This document shows, in pieces, positions 9,996-20,500 of a stretch of 64,000 nt of DNA. Numbering within the stretch: position 1 is the first letter of the stretch; every line of letters starts with the position of its first letter. Below the pieces are notes generated by a model, which did no database searches, was not told where the DNA came from, and saw only the letters and a program-made list of their open reading frames with translations. Location of the stretch: the NCBI RefSeq assembly GCF_021261325.1, contig NZ_JAJSBI010000001.1, forward strand, positions 372,001-436,000, written 5' to 3'. The position numbers and the translations under genes were made by a program. The DNA is from Streptomyces guryensis. Its GTDB lineage: Bacteria > Actinomycetota > Actinomycetes > Streptomycetales > Streptomycetaceae.

Positions 9996-10586
9996 GTGAC
10001 CGCTGTGGACGACCGACCAATGACCACCGATGTCGTGGAGTTCTTCGAGAACCTTGAGGTTCCCGAGGGATACAAGGCCGAGCTCCTCCGGGGGGAAATC
10101 GTGATGATGGCGGCGCCAGACCTGGTGCATGTCGACATCGTCGAAGCGGTTCTCGATCAGTTCCCGCGCCGGGACTGGCGGAGGCTCCAGACGGTGGCCG
10201 TCGCCATTCTGCAAGAGACCAGCGAGCCGCTGCCGGACCTCGTACTGGTGGAGCGAGGCGTTGGACCGCGTGAGGGGCAGCTGATGCCGTCCAAGGTCAT
10301 CAGCATGGTCGTCGAGGTCGTGTCCAAGACGAGCATCGAGCGTGATTACGTCGTCAAGCGTTCGATCTATGCAGCGGGCGGCGTCCCCGTCTGTCTGCTC
10401 GTCGATCCGATCATGGGGCACTGTGTACTGCTCACCGAGCCGACTGGCACGGGTGAGGAAGCCGACTACCAGGTGCAGCGGGTGACCAAGTTCGGCGATC
10501 CGGTGCCGCTGAGGATGCTGGACATCCAACTGGATACCACCGAGTTCGGCACCTACAAGGGCGTCAAGCCCCACCACCGACCGTGA
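9996..10586 (+). CDS. Uma2-family (DUF820) endonuclease-like protein
   Basis: This 196-residue protein starts at the GTG at 9996, eight bases after GGAGG. It has the Uma2/DUF820 pattern of a restriction-endonuclease-like PD-(D/E)xK fold: YKAELLRGEIVMM near the N-terminus, PDLVLVERG (the Asp of the PD motif), VVEVVSKTSIERDY with the catalytic Glu, and a following Lys in VVKRSIYAAGGV. These genes are expanded in Streptomyces and cyanobacteria. The biological role is unknown; nuclease activity is inferred from the fold only. Its 3' end overlaps the convergent DUF3097 gene by 23 bases. Confidence 0.8.
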   Translation: MTAVDDRPMTTDVVEFFENLEVPEGYKAELLRGEIVMMAAPDLVHVDIVEAVLDQFPRRDWRRLQTVAVAILQETSEPLPDLVLVERGVGPREGQLMPSKVISMVVEVVSKTSIERDYVVKRSIYAAGGVPVCLLVDPIMGHCVLLTEPTGTGEEADYQVQRVTKFGDPVPLRMLDIQLDTTEFGTYKGVKPHHRP

Positions 10587-11379
10587 CGAAGTCGATCAGC
10601 TCCTCCACCCGCCCCAGCAGCTCCGGCTCCAGGTCCTTGTAGGACCCCACCCGCTTCAGGATCGCCTGCCAGACCGCCCCGGTGTTCTCCGACGGCCACC
10701 CCAGCGCCCGGCACACCCCCGTCTTCCAGTCCTGCCCGCGCGGCACCCGCGGCCACCCCGCGATCCCCAGCGACGACGGCTTCACGGCCTCCCAGATGTC
10801 GATGTACGGGTGCCCCACCACCAGCGCGTGCTCACTCGTCACCGCCTCCGCGATCCGCCACTCCTTCGACCCCGGCACCAGGTGGTCCACCAGCACCCCC
10901 AGCCGCGCATCCGGCCCCGGCGCGAACTCGGCCACGATCGCCGGCAGGTCGTCCACACCCTCCAGGTACTCCACGACCACGCCCTCGATGCGCAGGTCGT
11001 CGCCCCAGACCTTCTCGACCAGCTCGGCGTCGTGCCGCCCCTCCACATAGATCCGCCCGGCGCGAGCCACACGCGCGCGTGCGCCAGGGACGGCCACCGA
11101 GCCGGAAGCGGTACGAGTGGGCCGTACAGGAGCCGCACCGGACGGTCGTACGAGCGTCACCACCCGCCCCTCCAGCAGAAACCCCCGCGGCTCCAGCGGG
11201 AACACCCGGTGCTTGCCGAAGCGGTCCTCCAGGGTCACCGTGCCCGCCTCGCAGCGGATCACCGCGCCGCAGAAACCGGTGCCGGGTTCCTCGACCACCA
11301 GACCGGGCTCGGCCGCGACCTCCGGAACGGGCTTGGGCTTCTTCCACGGCGGGGTCAGATCGGCAGAGTACTGGCGCAT
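10564..11379 (-). CDS. DUF3097 family protein
   Basis: A 271-residue soluble protein beginning [12 protein letters not shown]. It matches the actinobacterial DUF3097 family, recognised by the [19 protein letters not shown] segment (resembling a TOPRIM-like strand) and the C-terminal [18 protein letters not shown]. No enzyme motif is otherwise recognisable and the function is unknown. The conserved [15 protein letters not shown] region resembles TOPRIM nucleotidyl-transfer folds of DnaG or RNase M5 type, which is only a suggestion. It is downstream of and co-directional with the MBL hydrolase, with a gap of about 34 bases. Confidence 0.8.
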   Translation of the reverse strand: MRQYSADLTPPWKKPKPVPEVAAEPGLVVEEPGTGFCGAVIRCEAGTVTLEDRFGKHRVFPLEPRGFLLEGRVVTLVRPSGAAPVRPTRTASGSVAVPGARARVARAGRIYVEGRHDAELVEKVWGDDLRIEGVVVEYLEGVDDLPAIVAEFAPGPDARLGVLVDHLVPGSKEWRIAEAVTSEHALVVGHPYIDIWEAVKPSSLGIAGWPRVPRGQDWKTGVCRALGWPSENTGAVWQAILKRVGSYKDLEPELLGRVEELIDFVTVGGGA

Positions 11380-11413
11380 TCGAGTGACGATAGGAGAAGC
11401 CGTCGGGCGGCGG

Positions 11414-12142
11414 CTACGACACGCCGAAACGTGCCGTCAGCTCGTCCCGCTGTCTCCGCACGAAGTCCGCGTCCACCACCGCTCCGTGACCGGGCACGTA
11501 CAGCGCGTCCTCCCCGCCCAGGTCGAGGAGCCGGTCGAGGGCGGCCGGCCAGTGCGACGGTACGGCGTCCGGGCCGGACTGCGGTTCGCCGGACTCCTCC
11601 ACCAGGTCGCCGCAGAAGACGACCTCGGGGGAGCCCGGTACCAGCACCGCGAGATCGTGGGCCGAGTGGCCCGGACCGACGTTCGCCAGCAGCACCTGCC
11701 GGCCGCCGCCCAGGTCGAGGGTCCACTCGCCGGAGACGTGGTGCCGGGGCCCGACCAGGGCGTCCACCGCCTCCTCGGCCAGGCACGCGTCCAGCCCGTT
11801 GCCCACCGCGTCCGCCCGCAGTTCCTCGCGCGCGTGCCGGCCGTCCAGCACCGTGTCGATGCCCACCGCGCCGTAGACCTCCGTGCCCGCGAACGCCGCC
11901 ACCCCGAGGACATGGTCGAAATGGGGATGCGTGAGCGCGAGATGAGTCACACGATGACCGGCGAGCTGCTGCGCCTCGGTACGCAACCGTGCGCCCTCCG
12001 CGAGGCTCGACCCCGCGTCGATCAAGAGCGCCGTGCCCTCCCCGACGACCAGCCCCGTCGTGCAGTCCCAGCCCGGAAGACGGCACCGCCCGACCCCGGC
12101 CGCCAGCCGCTCCCACCCCAGCTCTTCCCAAGTCATCGTCAT
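11414..12142 (-). CDS. MBL-fold metallo-hydrolase
   Basis: A 242-residue protein with the metallo-beta-lactamase metal motif [10 protein letters not shown] (HxHxDH) near residue 76, a second ligand in [13 protein letters not shown], and the late Asp/His positions FCGDLVE and VPGHGAVVD. The length and motif order fit small hydrolases of the glyoxalase II / SoxH-like type. The substrate cannot be told. The start at 12142 ([10 protein letters not shown]) leaves about 85 bases to the CIRCE operator of the divergent hrcA. Confidence 0.85.
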   Translation of the reverse strand: MTMTWEELGWERLAAGVGRCRLPGWDCTTGLVVGEGTALLIDAGSSLAEGARLRTEAQQLAGHRVTHLALTHPHFDHVLGVAAFAGTEVYGAVGIDTVLDGRHAREELRADAVGNGLDACLAEEAVDALVGPRHHVSGEWTLDLGGGRQVLLANVGPGHSAHDLAVLVPGSPEVVFCGDLVEESGEPQSGPDAVPSHWPAALDRLLDLGGEDALYVPGHGAVVDADFVRRQRDELTARFGVS

Positions 12143-12227
12143 ACGGCGACGCTAGCGGTACGCCCCGTTCAACAGGGGCCGACCTTGCCCCGGGTGTACC
12201 CCACCGCCGTACACTGGCCGGTAACGG

Positions 12228-12254
12228 CTGGCACTCGGGCGGACAGAGTGCCAG
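12228..12254 (+). promoter_or_regulatory. CIRCE operator for HrcA
   Basis: A perfect 9-bp inverted repeat, CTGGCACTC and GAGTGCCAG, separated by nine bases. This matches the CIRCE consensus (TTAGCACTC-N9-GAGTGCTAA). It sits 39 bases upstream of the hrcA start and just downstream of a TACACT -10-like box (12210-12215), so HrcA would repress its own operon. Repression by HrcA at CIRCE is well established for the family. Confidence 0.93.
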
Positions 12255-12292
12255 GCGAAGCGCCTAGGGGACGAATTCTGGAGGTGTGCGCG

Positions 12293-13309
12293 ATGCTGAG
12301 CGAACGACGGCTCCAGGTGCTGCGCGCCATCGTCCAGGACTACGTCGGCACCGAGGAGCCGGTCGGGTCGAAGGCCCTGACCGAGCGGCACAACCTCGGT
12401 GTGTCCCCGGCGACGGTCCGCAACGACATGGCGGCCCTGGAGGACGAGGGGTTCATCGCCCAGCCGCACACCAGCGCCGGGCGGATCCCCACGGACAAGG
12501 GCTACCGGTTGTTCGTCGACAAGCTCGCGGGCGTCAAACCGATGTCAGCGCCCGAGCGGCGCGCGATCCAGAACTTCCTGGACGGCGCCGTGGATCTCGA
12601 CGACGTGGTGGCGCGGACGGTTCGGCTGCTCGCCCAGCTCACCCGGCAGGTCGCCGTCGTGCAGTACCCGTCCCTGACCCGCTCGACCGTGCGGCACGTG
12701 GAACTGCTCTCGCTCGCCCCCGCGCGCGTGATGCTCGTGCTGATCACCGACACCGGCCGGGTCGAGCAGCGCATGGTCGACTGCCCGGCGCCGTTCGGGG
12801 AGGCCTCGCTCGCGGATCTGCGGGCGCGGCTCAACAGCCGGGTCGCGGGGCGCCGGTTCTCCGACGTCCCCCGGCTCGTGGAAGACCTGCCCGAAGGCTT
12901 CGACGCCGAGGACCGGGGTACGGTTTCGACAGTGCTCTCCACACTTCTGGAGACACTGGTCGAGGAGAACGAGGAACGGTTGATGATCGGCGGCACCGCC
13001 AATCTGACCCGCTTCGGACATGACTTCCCCCTCACCATCCGCCCCGTCCTGGAGGCGCTGGAGGAGCAGGTCGTGCTCCTCAAACTGCTTGGCGAGGCGG
13101 GGGATTCGGGCATGACGGTGCGCATCGGGCACGAGAACGCCTATGAGGGACTCAACTCCACTTCCGTGGTGTCGGTCGGCTACGGTTCGGGCGGCGAGGC
13201 AGTCGCCAAGCTCGGCGTGGTCGGACCGACCCGCATGGATTACCCGGGAACGATGGGAGCGGTACGCGCAGTGGCACGGTACGTCGGACAGATCCTGGCG
13301 GAGTCGTAA
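12293..13309 (+). CDS. hrcA: Heat-inducible transcription repressor HrcA
   Basis: A 338-residue repressor starting at the ATG at 12293, seven bases after GGAGGT. The N-terminal winged-helix domain (about 1-75) includes [25 protein letters not shown] helices and the conserved [14 protein letters not shown] segment. The rest is the GAF-like dimerisation domain, with [19 protein letters not shown] near the C-terminus. HrcA binds CIRCE and represses groE-type and dnaJ genes until heat titrates GroEL. A CIRCE site lies directly upstream (autoregulation). The stop codon abuts the dnaJ start with no gap. Confidence 0.96.
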   Translation: MLSERRLQVLRAIVQDYVGTEEPVGSKALTERHNLGVSPATVRNDMAALEDEGFIAQPHTSAGRIPTDKGYRLFVDKLAGVKPMSAPERRAIQNFLDGAVDLDDVVARTVRLLAQLTRQVAVVQYPSLTRSTVRHVELLSLAPARVMLVLITDTGRVEQRMVDCPAPFGEASLADLRARLNSRVAGRRFSDVPRLVEDLPEGFDAEDRGTVSTVLSTLLETLVEENEERLMIGGTANLTRFGHDFPLTIRPVLEALEEQVVLLKLLGEAGDSGMTVRIGHENAYEGLNSTSVVSVGYGSGGEAVAKLGVVGPTRMDYPGTMGAVRAVARYVGQILAES

Positions 13310-14446
13310 GTGGCCACGGACTACTACGCCGTTCTCGGCGTGCGCCGCGACGCGTCGCAGGAAGAGATCAAGAAGGCCTTCCGGCGGCTCGCGCGCGAGC
13401 TGCACCCGGACGTCAACCCGGATCCGAAGACCCAGGAGCGGTTCAAGGAGATCAACGCCGCTTACGAGGTGCTGTCGGACCCGCAGAAGAAGCAGGTCTA
13501 CGACCTCGGCGGCGATCCGCTCTCGCAGGCCGGCGGCGGTGGCGCGGGCGGCTTCGGCGCGGGAGGTTTCGGGAACTTCTCGGACATCATGGACGCGTTC
13601 TTCGGTACGGCGTCGCAGCGCGGACCGCGGTCGCGCACCCGGCGCGGCCAGGACGCGATGATCCGGCTGGAGATCGAGCTCGACGAGGCGGCCTTCGGCA
13701 CGACGAAGGACATCCAGGTCGACACGGCGATCGTCTGCTCGACCTGCAACGGGGAAGGCGCGGCGCCCGGTACCTCCGCCCAGACGTGTGACATGTGCCG
13801 TGGGCGCGGTGAGGTGTCGCAGGTGACGCGGTCCTTCCTGGGCCAGGTCATGACCTCGCGTCCCTGCCCGCAGTGCCAGGGCTTCGGCACGGTCGTCCCG
13901 ACGCCGTGCCCGGAGTGCGCGGGCGACGGCCGCGTGCGGTCCCGCCGTACGCTCACGGTCAAGATCCCGGCCGGTGTCGACAACGGCACGCGTATCCAGC
14001 TCGCGGGCGAGGGCGAGGTCGGCCCCGGCGGCGGTCCCGCCGGTGACCTGTACGTCGAGATCCACGAGCTGCCGCACTCCACGTTCCAGCGGCGCGGCGA
14101 CGACCTGCACTGCACGGTCACCATCCCGATGACGGCCGCCTCCCTCGGCACCAAGGTGCCGCTGGAGACGCTGGACGGCATGGAGGAGGTCGACATCCGG
14201 CCCGGCACGCAGTCCGGCCAGTCGATCCCGCTGCACGGCCGGGGTGTCACGCACCTGCGCGGTGGCGGTCGCGGCGACCTCATCGTCCATGTCGAGGTCC
14301 AGACCCCGACGAAGCTGGATCCCGAGCAGGAGCGGCTCCTGCGGGAGCTGGCCAAGCTGCGGGGTGAGGAGCGGCCGACAGGGCAGTTCCAGCCCGGGCA
14401 GCAAGGGCTGTTCTCGCGGTTGAAGGATGCGTTCAACGGGCGCTGA
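13310..14446 (+). CDS. dnaJ: Chaperone protein DnaJ (DnaJ2 type)
   Basis: A 378-residue type I J-protein starting at the GTG immediately after the hrcA stop, so translation is probably coupled. The J domain (1-66) carries HPD at residues 32-34. A Gly/Phe-rich linker follows (about 72-92). Four zinc-finger repeats ([32 protein letters not shown]) lie at about 143-210, then the two substrate-binding beta domains. It stimulates DnaK ATPase and holds unfolded clients. Position next to hrcA marks this as the dnaJ2 copy rather than the dnaK-operon copy. It should be heat-induced through CIRCE. Confidence 0.96.
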   Translation: MATDYYAVLGVRRDASQEEIKKAFRRLARELHPDVNPDPKTQERFKEINAAYEVLSDPQKKQVYDLGGDPLSQAGGGGAGGFGAGGFGNFSDIMDAFFGTASQRGPRSRTRRGQDAMIRLEIELDEAAFGTTKDIQVDTAIVCSTCNGEGAAPGTSAQTCDMCRGRGEVSQVTRSFLGQVMTSRPCPQCQGFGTVVPTPCPECAGDGRVRSRRTLTVKIPAGVDNGTRIQLAGEGEVGPGGGPAGDLYVEIHELPHSTFQRRGDDLHCTVTIPMTAASLGTKVPLETLDGMEEVDIRPGTQSGQSIPLHGRGVTHLRGGGRGDLIVHVEVQTPTKLDPEQERLLRELAKLRGEERPTGQFQPGQQGLFSRLKDAFNGR

Positions 14447-14453
14447 CCGTGGT

Positions 14454-14526
14454 GCTGGGGGCTGCGCCCCCAGACCCCCGCTTTCGGCCTGAACGGCCTC
14501 GTCCTCCAACGCCGGACGGGCTGAAA
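14454..14526. repeat. Dispersed intergenic repeat, family 1, copy A
   Basis: GC-rich element beginning with the hairpin GGGGCTGCGCCCC and ending CGCCGGACGGGCTGAA. Near-identical copies lie at 23151-23223 and 27671-27740, with a shortened form at 39735-39786. All follow stop codons, so a terminator role is plausible. Confidence 0.75.
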
Positions 14527-14602
14527 AGCGCTGAAAGCGCAGGCATGTGCCAAGGGAAAGGCCCGATTCGGACTTGTTCGGAGGACGTGACAACATGCCG
14601 TC

Positions 14603-15679
14603 ATGTCCTCCGCACTGACCGATCTCTTCCCTCATCCGATCGTGCAGGCCCCCATGGCGGGCGGTGTCTCCGTGCCGCATCTGGCGGCCGCCGTGTGCGA
14701 GGCCGGCGGGCTCGGCTTCCTCGCCGCCGGGTACAAGACGGCCGAGGGCATGTACCAGGAGATCAAGCAGCTGCGGAGCCTCACGGGCCGCCCCTTCGGC
14801 GTGAACCTCTTCATGCCGCAGCCCGAGCACGCCGACCCCGGTGCGGTGGAGATCTACGCCCACCAGCTGGCCGGGGAGGCCGGCTGGTACGAGACCGAGC
14901 TCGGAGATCCGGACAGCGGACGCGACGACGCCTACGACTCCAAGCTCGCCGTCCTGCTCGACAACCCGGTGCCGGTGGTCTCCTTCCACTTCGGTGTCCC
15001 GAGCCGCGAGATCCTCGACTCCCTGCGCCGGGCCGGCACCTTCACTCTGGTCACCGCCACCACCCCCGAGGAGGCCCTCGCCGTGCAGTTGGCCGGCGCC
15101 GACGCGGTGATCGCGCAGGGTGTGGAGGCCGGCGGCCACCAGGGCACGCACCGGGACAACCCGGAGGCGGACGGCACCGGCATCGGGCTGCTCTCGCTGA
15201 TCGCCCAGGTCCGCGAGACAGTGGGCCTCCCGATCATCGCCGCCGGCGGCATCATGCGCGGCGGCCAGATCGCTGCGGCGCTCGCGGCCGGCGCGAGCGC
15301 GGCCCAGCTCGGGACGGCCTTCCTCGCCACACCGGAGTCCGGCGCGAACGCCGTCCACAAGCAGGCGCTCACCAACCCACTGTTCGTGCGGACGGAGCTG
15401 ACCCGCGCGTTCTCCGGCCGCCCGGCCCGCGGGCTGGTCAACCGCTTCCTGCGCGAGCACGGCCCGTACGCCCCCGCCGCCTACCCGGAGGTCCACCACC
15501 TCACCTCGCCGCTGCGCAAGAAGGCCGCCGCGTCCGGCGACGCTCAGGGCATGGCGCTGTGGGCGGGGCAGGGGCACCGCTTGGCGCGCGAACTCCCGGC
15601 CGGGCAGCTGGTGGAGGTCCTCGCCGCCGAGATCGACATGGCCAGGACAGCGTTGTCGGGCAAGGGGGATCTGCGATGA
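14603..15679 (+). CDS. Nitronate monooxygenase family flavoprotein
   Basis: A 358-residue FMN-dependent TIM-barrel protein of the 2-nitropropane dioxygenase/NMO family. Motifs are PIVQAPMAGGVS at the N-terminus, GVNLFMPQ, the VEAGGHQGTH segment around the catalytic His (about residue 180), and the phosphate-binding IAAGGIMRGGQIAAALAAGASAAQLGTAFL-type loop (about 210-245). The enzyme oxidises alkyl nitronates such as propionate 3-nitronate. Its stop overlaps the rsmE start (ATGA), so the two are probably translated in tandem. Confidence 0.88.
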   Translation: MSSALTDLFPHPIVQAPMAGGVSVPHLAAAVCEAGGLGFLAAGYKTAEGMYQEIKQLRSLTGRPFGVNLFMPQPEHADPGAVEIYAHQLAGEAGWYETELGDPDSGRDDAYDSKLAVLLDNPVPVVSFHFGVPSREILDSLRRAGTFTLVTATTPEEALAVQLAGADAVIAQGVEAGGHQGTHRDNPEADGTGIGLLSLIAQVRETVGLPIIAAGGIMRGGQIAAALAAGASAAQLGTAFLATPESGANAVHKQALTNPLFVRTELTRAFSGRPARGLVNRFLREHGPYAPAAYPEVHHLTSPLRKKAAASGDAQGMALWAGQGHRLARELPAGQLVEVLAAEIDMARTALSGKGDLR

Positions 15680-16428
15680 CCGCGCCTGTGTTCGTCGTCG
15701 AGTCGCTGGCGGCCGTGGGGCCCGGCTCGATCGTCGAACTGGACGGCCCCGAGGGACGCCACGCGGTGTCCGTACGGCGGCTGCAGCCCGGCGAGGACGT
15801 GGTGCTGACGGACGGGCTGGGCCGCGGTGCCGCCGGTGTGGTCGTGCGGACGGAGGGCAAGGACCGCCTGTTCGTCGAGCCCGTCGAGTTCCCGGTCGAG
15901 CCCGAGCCCAGCCCCCGTATCACCGTCGTCCAGGCCCTGCCCAAGGGCGACCGCGGTGAGCTGGCCGTCGAGACGATGACCGAGACCGGCGTCGACGCGA
16001 TCGTGCCGTGGTCGGCGGCCCGCTGCATCACCCAGTGGAAGGGGGACAGGGGCCTGAAGGCCCTGGCGAAATGGCGGGCCACCGCCCGCGAGGCCGGCAA
16101 GCAGTCCCGCCGGCTGCGCTTCCCCGAGGTCGCGGACGCGGCGACGAGCAAGCAGGTTGCCGCACTTCTCGCCAAAGCGGACTTCGCCGCCGTACTGCAC
16201 GAGGACCGCGACTACGGCAGCGAGCCGCTGGCGACTGCCGAACTTCCCACCGAGGGTGAGATCGTGCTGGTCGTGGGCCCGGAAGGGGGCGTATCCGAAC
16301 AGGAGTTGGCGCTCTTCGAGGAGGCGGGCGCGAAGGCGTACCGGCTCGGGCGTAGCGTGCTGCGTACATCGACCGCGGGCACCGCGGCGGCCGCCCTGCT
16401 GCTGGGCCGCACCGGCCGCTGGTCCTGA
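15676..16428 (+). CDS. rsmE: 16S rRNA (uracil-1498-N3)-methyltransferase RsmE
   Basis: A 250-residue SPOUT-class methyltransferase. The N-terminal PUA-like domain (about 1-75) has GPEGRHAVSVRRLQPGE. The C-terminal trefoil knot has ALPKGDRGELAVETMTETG-type, LVVGPEGGVSEQE and LGRSVLRTSTAG motifs, which form the SAM site. It methylates U1498 of the ribosomal decoding region. It starts at the ATG at 15676, overlapping the upstream stop, and lies downstream of dnaJ as in mycobacteria. Confidence 0.94.
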   Translation: MTAPVFVVESLAAVGPGSIVELDGPEGRHAVSVRRLQPGEDVVLTDGLGRGAAGVVVRTEGKDRLFVEPVEFPVEPEPSPRITVVQALPKGDRGELAVETMTETGVDAIVPWSAARCITQWKGDRGLKALAKWRATAREAGKQSRRLRFPEVADAATSKQVAALLAKADFAAVLHEDRDYGSEPLATAELPTEGEIVLVVGPEGGVSEQELALFEEAGAKAYRLGRSVLRTSTAGTAAAALLLGRTGRWS

Positions 16429-16446
16429 ACCGATCACGGGGAACAC

Positions 16447-16839
16447 ATGGAACTCGCCCAAGTACGGCTCCTCGTCAGCGACTTCGCGGCCTGTTACCGC
16501 TTCTACGCCGAGGTCCTCGGCCTCAAGCCGCAGTCGGGCGCGACCGCCGGGCCGTACGAGAAGTTCAGCCCGGCCACCGGTTCGGCGGGCATCGCGCTCC
16601 AGGACCGGTCGATGATGGCCGAGGTCCTGAACGAACTGGGCGGCACGGCAACGGGGCACCGCTCCCTGGTGGTCCTGCGCGTCGACGACCTCGACACCTA
16701 CTGCGAGGAGATCGCCGCCCGGGGCGCGGTCCTGCTGCGCGGCCCGTCCCCCATGACGGACCGTATGCGTGCGGCCCATCTCAAGGACCCCGAGGGGAAC
16801 CTGGTGGAGTTGCAGGAGTGGCTGCTGCTGCGCGGCTGA
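16447..16839 (+). CDS. VOC-family (glyoxalase/bleomycin-resistance fold) protein
   Basis: A 130-residue single-domain vicinal-oxygen-chelate protein. It contains the two beta-alpha-beta-beta-beta modules typical of the fold: VRLLVSDFAACYRFYAEVLGL at the N-terminus, and DPEGNLVELQEWL with the conserved metal-ligand Glu at the C-terminus. The substrate is unknown; relatives include glyoxalases and antibiotic-binding proteins. It begins 18 bases after rsmE and may be in the same transcript. Confidence 0.85.
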   Translation: MELAQVRLLVSDFAACYRFYAEVLGLKPQSGATAGPYEKFSPATGSAGIALQDRSMMAEVLNELGGTATGHRSLVVLRVDDLDTYCEEIAARGAVLLRGPSPMTDRMRAAHLKDPEGNLVELQEWLLLRG

Positions 16840-16916
16840 CACCGCAGGGCGCACGGGCGCTTTCGTGACTGTATGCGCTCTACCGCCGGACGGCACTCGG
16901 TGGCAGGCTGCCGTCC

Positions 16917-17483
16917 ATGGGGGCATTGAGGCGGATTTGGCGGCGGCCGCGGGGACGGCGGGTGGCGGCCGCGATGGGACTTGCCGTCATGGGCGTCGGC
17001 GGCGCCGTGGCCTGTGACCCGGGCGGGCTGAACTCGGCGTCCGTGGCGTACACGACCGACCAGACCGCGACCAGGGAACTGAAGCGGCAGCACGTCGACG
17101 TGCAGTGGCTCAGCTGCACCGCCAACTACGGGAACAACAAGGTCTCCACGGCCGGCCGGACGGCGCCTTCGGCAAGTGAGACCACCGTCGCCGACGTCGA
17201 CTGCCAGGGGCAGACCAAGGACGGCCGGGAGATCACCGTCACCGGCAAGGTCACGCGTGCCGTGGACGGCGCCTGCGTGCGCGGCGACCTCACCGCCAAG
17301 GTGGGCGGCAAGCAGTGGTTCCATGTGACGGGACTGGGCAACTGCAACGCGAAGCCGTCGCCCATCCTCAACAACCCCTCGGGCGGCAACGGACAGCGGC
17401 CCGGCGCCACCGTCACCGTGACGGTCACCAGGACCATCTGGTGCAAGGGCGATCCGAAGTGCTGGCCCGTCGAGGGCAAGTGA
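16917..17483 (+). CDS. Putative secreted lipoprotein
   Basis: A 188-residue protein with an Arg-rich n-region (RRIWRRPRGRR), a hydrophobic stretch and the lipobox-like AVAC near residue 33, so Cys33 is probably lipidated. The mature part has four more Cys (in LSCTAN, DVDCQGQ, GACVRGD and GNCNAK, plus two near the C-terminus in WCKGDPKCWP), suggesting disulfides. No enzymatic motif was recognised. It may belong to a Streptomyces-specific lipoprotein family. The paired-arginine n-region would allow Tat export, but this is not a strict Tat motif. Confidence 0.72.
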   Translation: MGALRRIWRRPRGRRVAAAMGLAVMGVGGAVACDPGGLNSASVAYTTDQTATRELKRQHVDVQWLSCTANYGNNKVSTAGRTAPSASETTVADVDCQGQTKDGREITVTGKVTRAVDGACVRGDLTAKVGGKQWFHVTGLGNCNAKPSPILNNPSGGNGQRPGATVTVTVTRTIWCKGDPKCWPVEGK

Positions 17484-17528
17484 TCGAAAGCTCTGGCTGC
17501 CGGTACCGCCCATGCCTAAGGTGATCGG

Positions 17529-20500
17529 GTGACTCAGTCCACATCGAAGGCATCCCCCGCATCCTCCGCGTATCTCCGATTCCCGCATGTGCACGGTGAG
17601 TTGGTGGCCTTCACCGCCGAGGACGACGTGTGGCTCGCCCCCGTCGACGGCGGACGCGCCTGGCGGGTCAGCGCGGACAACACACCGGTCACCCTGCCCC
17701 GCATCTCGCCCGACGGAACGACCGTCGCCTGGACCTCCACCCGCGACGGCGCCCCCGAGGTGCACATCGCCCCGGTCGCCGGCGGGCCCTCCAAGCGGCT
17801 GACCCACTGGGGCAGTTGGCGCACCCAGGTGCGCGGCTGGACCCCGGACGGACAGGTCCTCGCGATCACCACGCAGGGCCAGGCCAACCTGCGCCGCAGC
17901 TGGGCGCACGCCGTCCCGCTCGACGGCGGACCGTCCACCGTCCTGCCGTACGGCCTCGTCGGGCATGTCGCCCACGGGCCGGGCACCGTCCTGCTGTCCG
18001 CACCCATGGGGCGCGAGGCCGCCTGGTGGAAGCGGTACCGCGGGGGTACGGCGGGCAAGCTCTGGATCGACCGGGACGGGCACGGCGAATTCGTACGGCT
18101 GCATGAAGAGCTCCACGGGAACCTGGAGTTCCCGGTGTGGGCGGGGGAGCGCATCGCCTTCCTGTCCGACCACGAGGGTGTCGGGGCGCTGTACTCGTCC
18201 CTGGCCGACGGCTCCGACCTGCGCCGGCACACCCCTCTGGACGGCTTCTACGCCCGGCACGCCGCCGGCGACGGCACCCGTGTCGTCCACTCCTCGGCCG
18301 GTGAACTGTGGATCCTCGACGACCTCGACGGCGCCGGGCCCCGCCGCCTCGACATCCGGCTCGGCGGACAGCGCGCCGACCGGCAGCCGTTCGCCGTGAA
18401 CGCCTCCCGCTGGTTCGGCTCGGCCGCCCCCGACCACACCGCGCGGGGCAGCGCGGTCGCCGTGCGCGGAGCCGTCCACTGGGTCACCCACCGCTCCGGC
18501 CCCACCCGCGCGCTCGCCGCCGAACCCGGCGTTCGGGCCCGGCTGCCGCGCACGTTCCGCGCCGCGGGCGAGGAATGGGTGGTGTGGGTGACGGACGCGG
18601 AGGGCGAGGACGCCCTGGAGTTCGCGCCCGCCACCGGTCTGGCGCCCGGCGCCACCCCGCGCCGCCTCGCCGCCGGACAGCTCGGCCGCGTCCTCGGGCT
18701 CGCCATGGCACCCGACGGCAGCCGGGCCGCGGTCGCCGCGCACGACGGACGCGTGCTGCTCGTCGAGCGGGAGACCGGCGAGGTCCGCGAACTCGACCGC
18801 GGCGAGGACGGCGACGCCACCGGCCTGGTCTTCTCGCCCGACTCGTCCTGGCTCGCCTGGTCCCACCCCGGCCCGCGCCCGCTGCGCCAGCTCCGCATCG
18901 CCAACACCACGGACCTGACGGTCACCGAGGCGACTCCGCTGCGCTTCCGGGACTACGCGCCCGCCTTCACCCTCGACGGCAAGCACCTGGCCTTCCTGTC
19001 CAACCGCTCCTTCGACCCGGTCTACGACGAGCACGTCTTCGACCTCGCCTTCGTGGTCGGCGACCGCCCGCACCTGATCACCCTCGCGGCGACCACGCCA
19101 TCCCCGTTCGGCCCGCAGCGCCACGGCCGCCCCTTCGACGCCCCCGACAAGGACGAGACCCCCGACAGCGAGGGCACCCCGGCCACCCGTGTCGACCTCG
19201 AAGGCCTCGCCGAGCGCATCGTGCCGTTCCCGGTGGAGGCCGCCCGCTACTCCCACCTGCGGGCCGCGAAGGACGGCGTGCTGTGGCTGCGCCACCCGGT
19301 GCAGGGCGTCCTCGGGGTGTCCCGGGCCACGCCCGACGATCCCGACCCCAAGACCGAGCTGGAGCGCTACGACCTCGCCCAGCAGCGCCTGGAGCACCTC
19401 GCCGCCGACGCGGACCACTTCCGGGTCAGCGGCGACGGCAAGCGCGTCCTGTTGTGGACCGACGGACGGCTGAAGGTCGTACCAAGCGACCGGCGCGCGG
19501 CCGGCGACGACGACAGCGACACCAACATCACCGTCGATCTGACCCGGATCCGGCAGACCGTCGATCCCTCGGCCGAGTGGCGGCAGATGTACGAGGAGAC
19601 CGGCCGCATCATGCGGGACCACTTCTGGCGGCCGGACATGAGCGGGGTCGACTGGACCGGCGTGCTCGACCGCTACCGGCCGGTCCTGGACCGCGTCGCC
19701 ACCCATGACGACCTCGTCGACCTGCTGTGGGAGGTGCACGGCGAGCTCGGCACCTCGCACGCCTACGTGACGCCGCGCGGCGGATACGGCAACGGGCCCC
19801 GGCAAGGGCTCCTCGGGGCCGACATCTCCCGCCACGAGGACGGCAGTTGGCGCATCGACCGCATCCTGCCGACCGAGACCTCCGACCCCGACGCCCGCTC
19901 CCCGCTGGCCGCGCCCGGCGTCGCGGTGCGGGCCGGGGACGCGATCGTCGCGGTGGGCGGGCAGCCGGTGGACCCGGTGACCGGGCCCGGCCCGCTGCTC
20001 GTCGGTACGGCGGGCAAGCCGGTCGAGCTGACGATCTCGCCGTCCGGCGGGGGCGAGGTACGGCATGCGGTGGTCGTGCCGGTCGCGGACGAGGAGCCGC
20101 TGCGGTACCACGCGTGGGTCGCGGACCGGCGGGCCTACGTCCACGAGAGGTCCGGCGGGCGGATCGGCTATCTGCACGTTCCCGACATGCAGGCGCCGGG
20201 CTGGGCCCAGATCCACCGCGACCTGCGCGTCGAGGTCGCCCGCGAGGGACTCGTCGTCGACGTCCGGTACAACCGCGGCGGCCACACCTCGCAGCTGGTC
20301 ATCGAGAAGCTGGCCCGGCGGATCGTCGGCTGGGCCGTGCCGCGCGGAATGCGGCCGTACAGCTATCCGCAGGACGCGCCGCGCGGTCCCGTCGTCGCCG
20401 TCGCCAACGAGTTCTCCGGCTCCGACGGCGACATCGTCAACGCGGCCATCAAGGCACTCGGCATCGGACCGGTCGTCGGCACCCGGACCTGGGGCGGCGT

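Noticed and set aside
12545..15577. A 1010-codon minus-strand frame across hrcA, dnaJ and the nitronate monooxygenase
   Set aside because: It runs antisense to three well-supported genes, crosses an intergenic repeat, and shows no domain.
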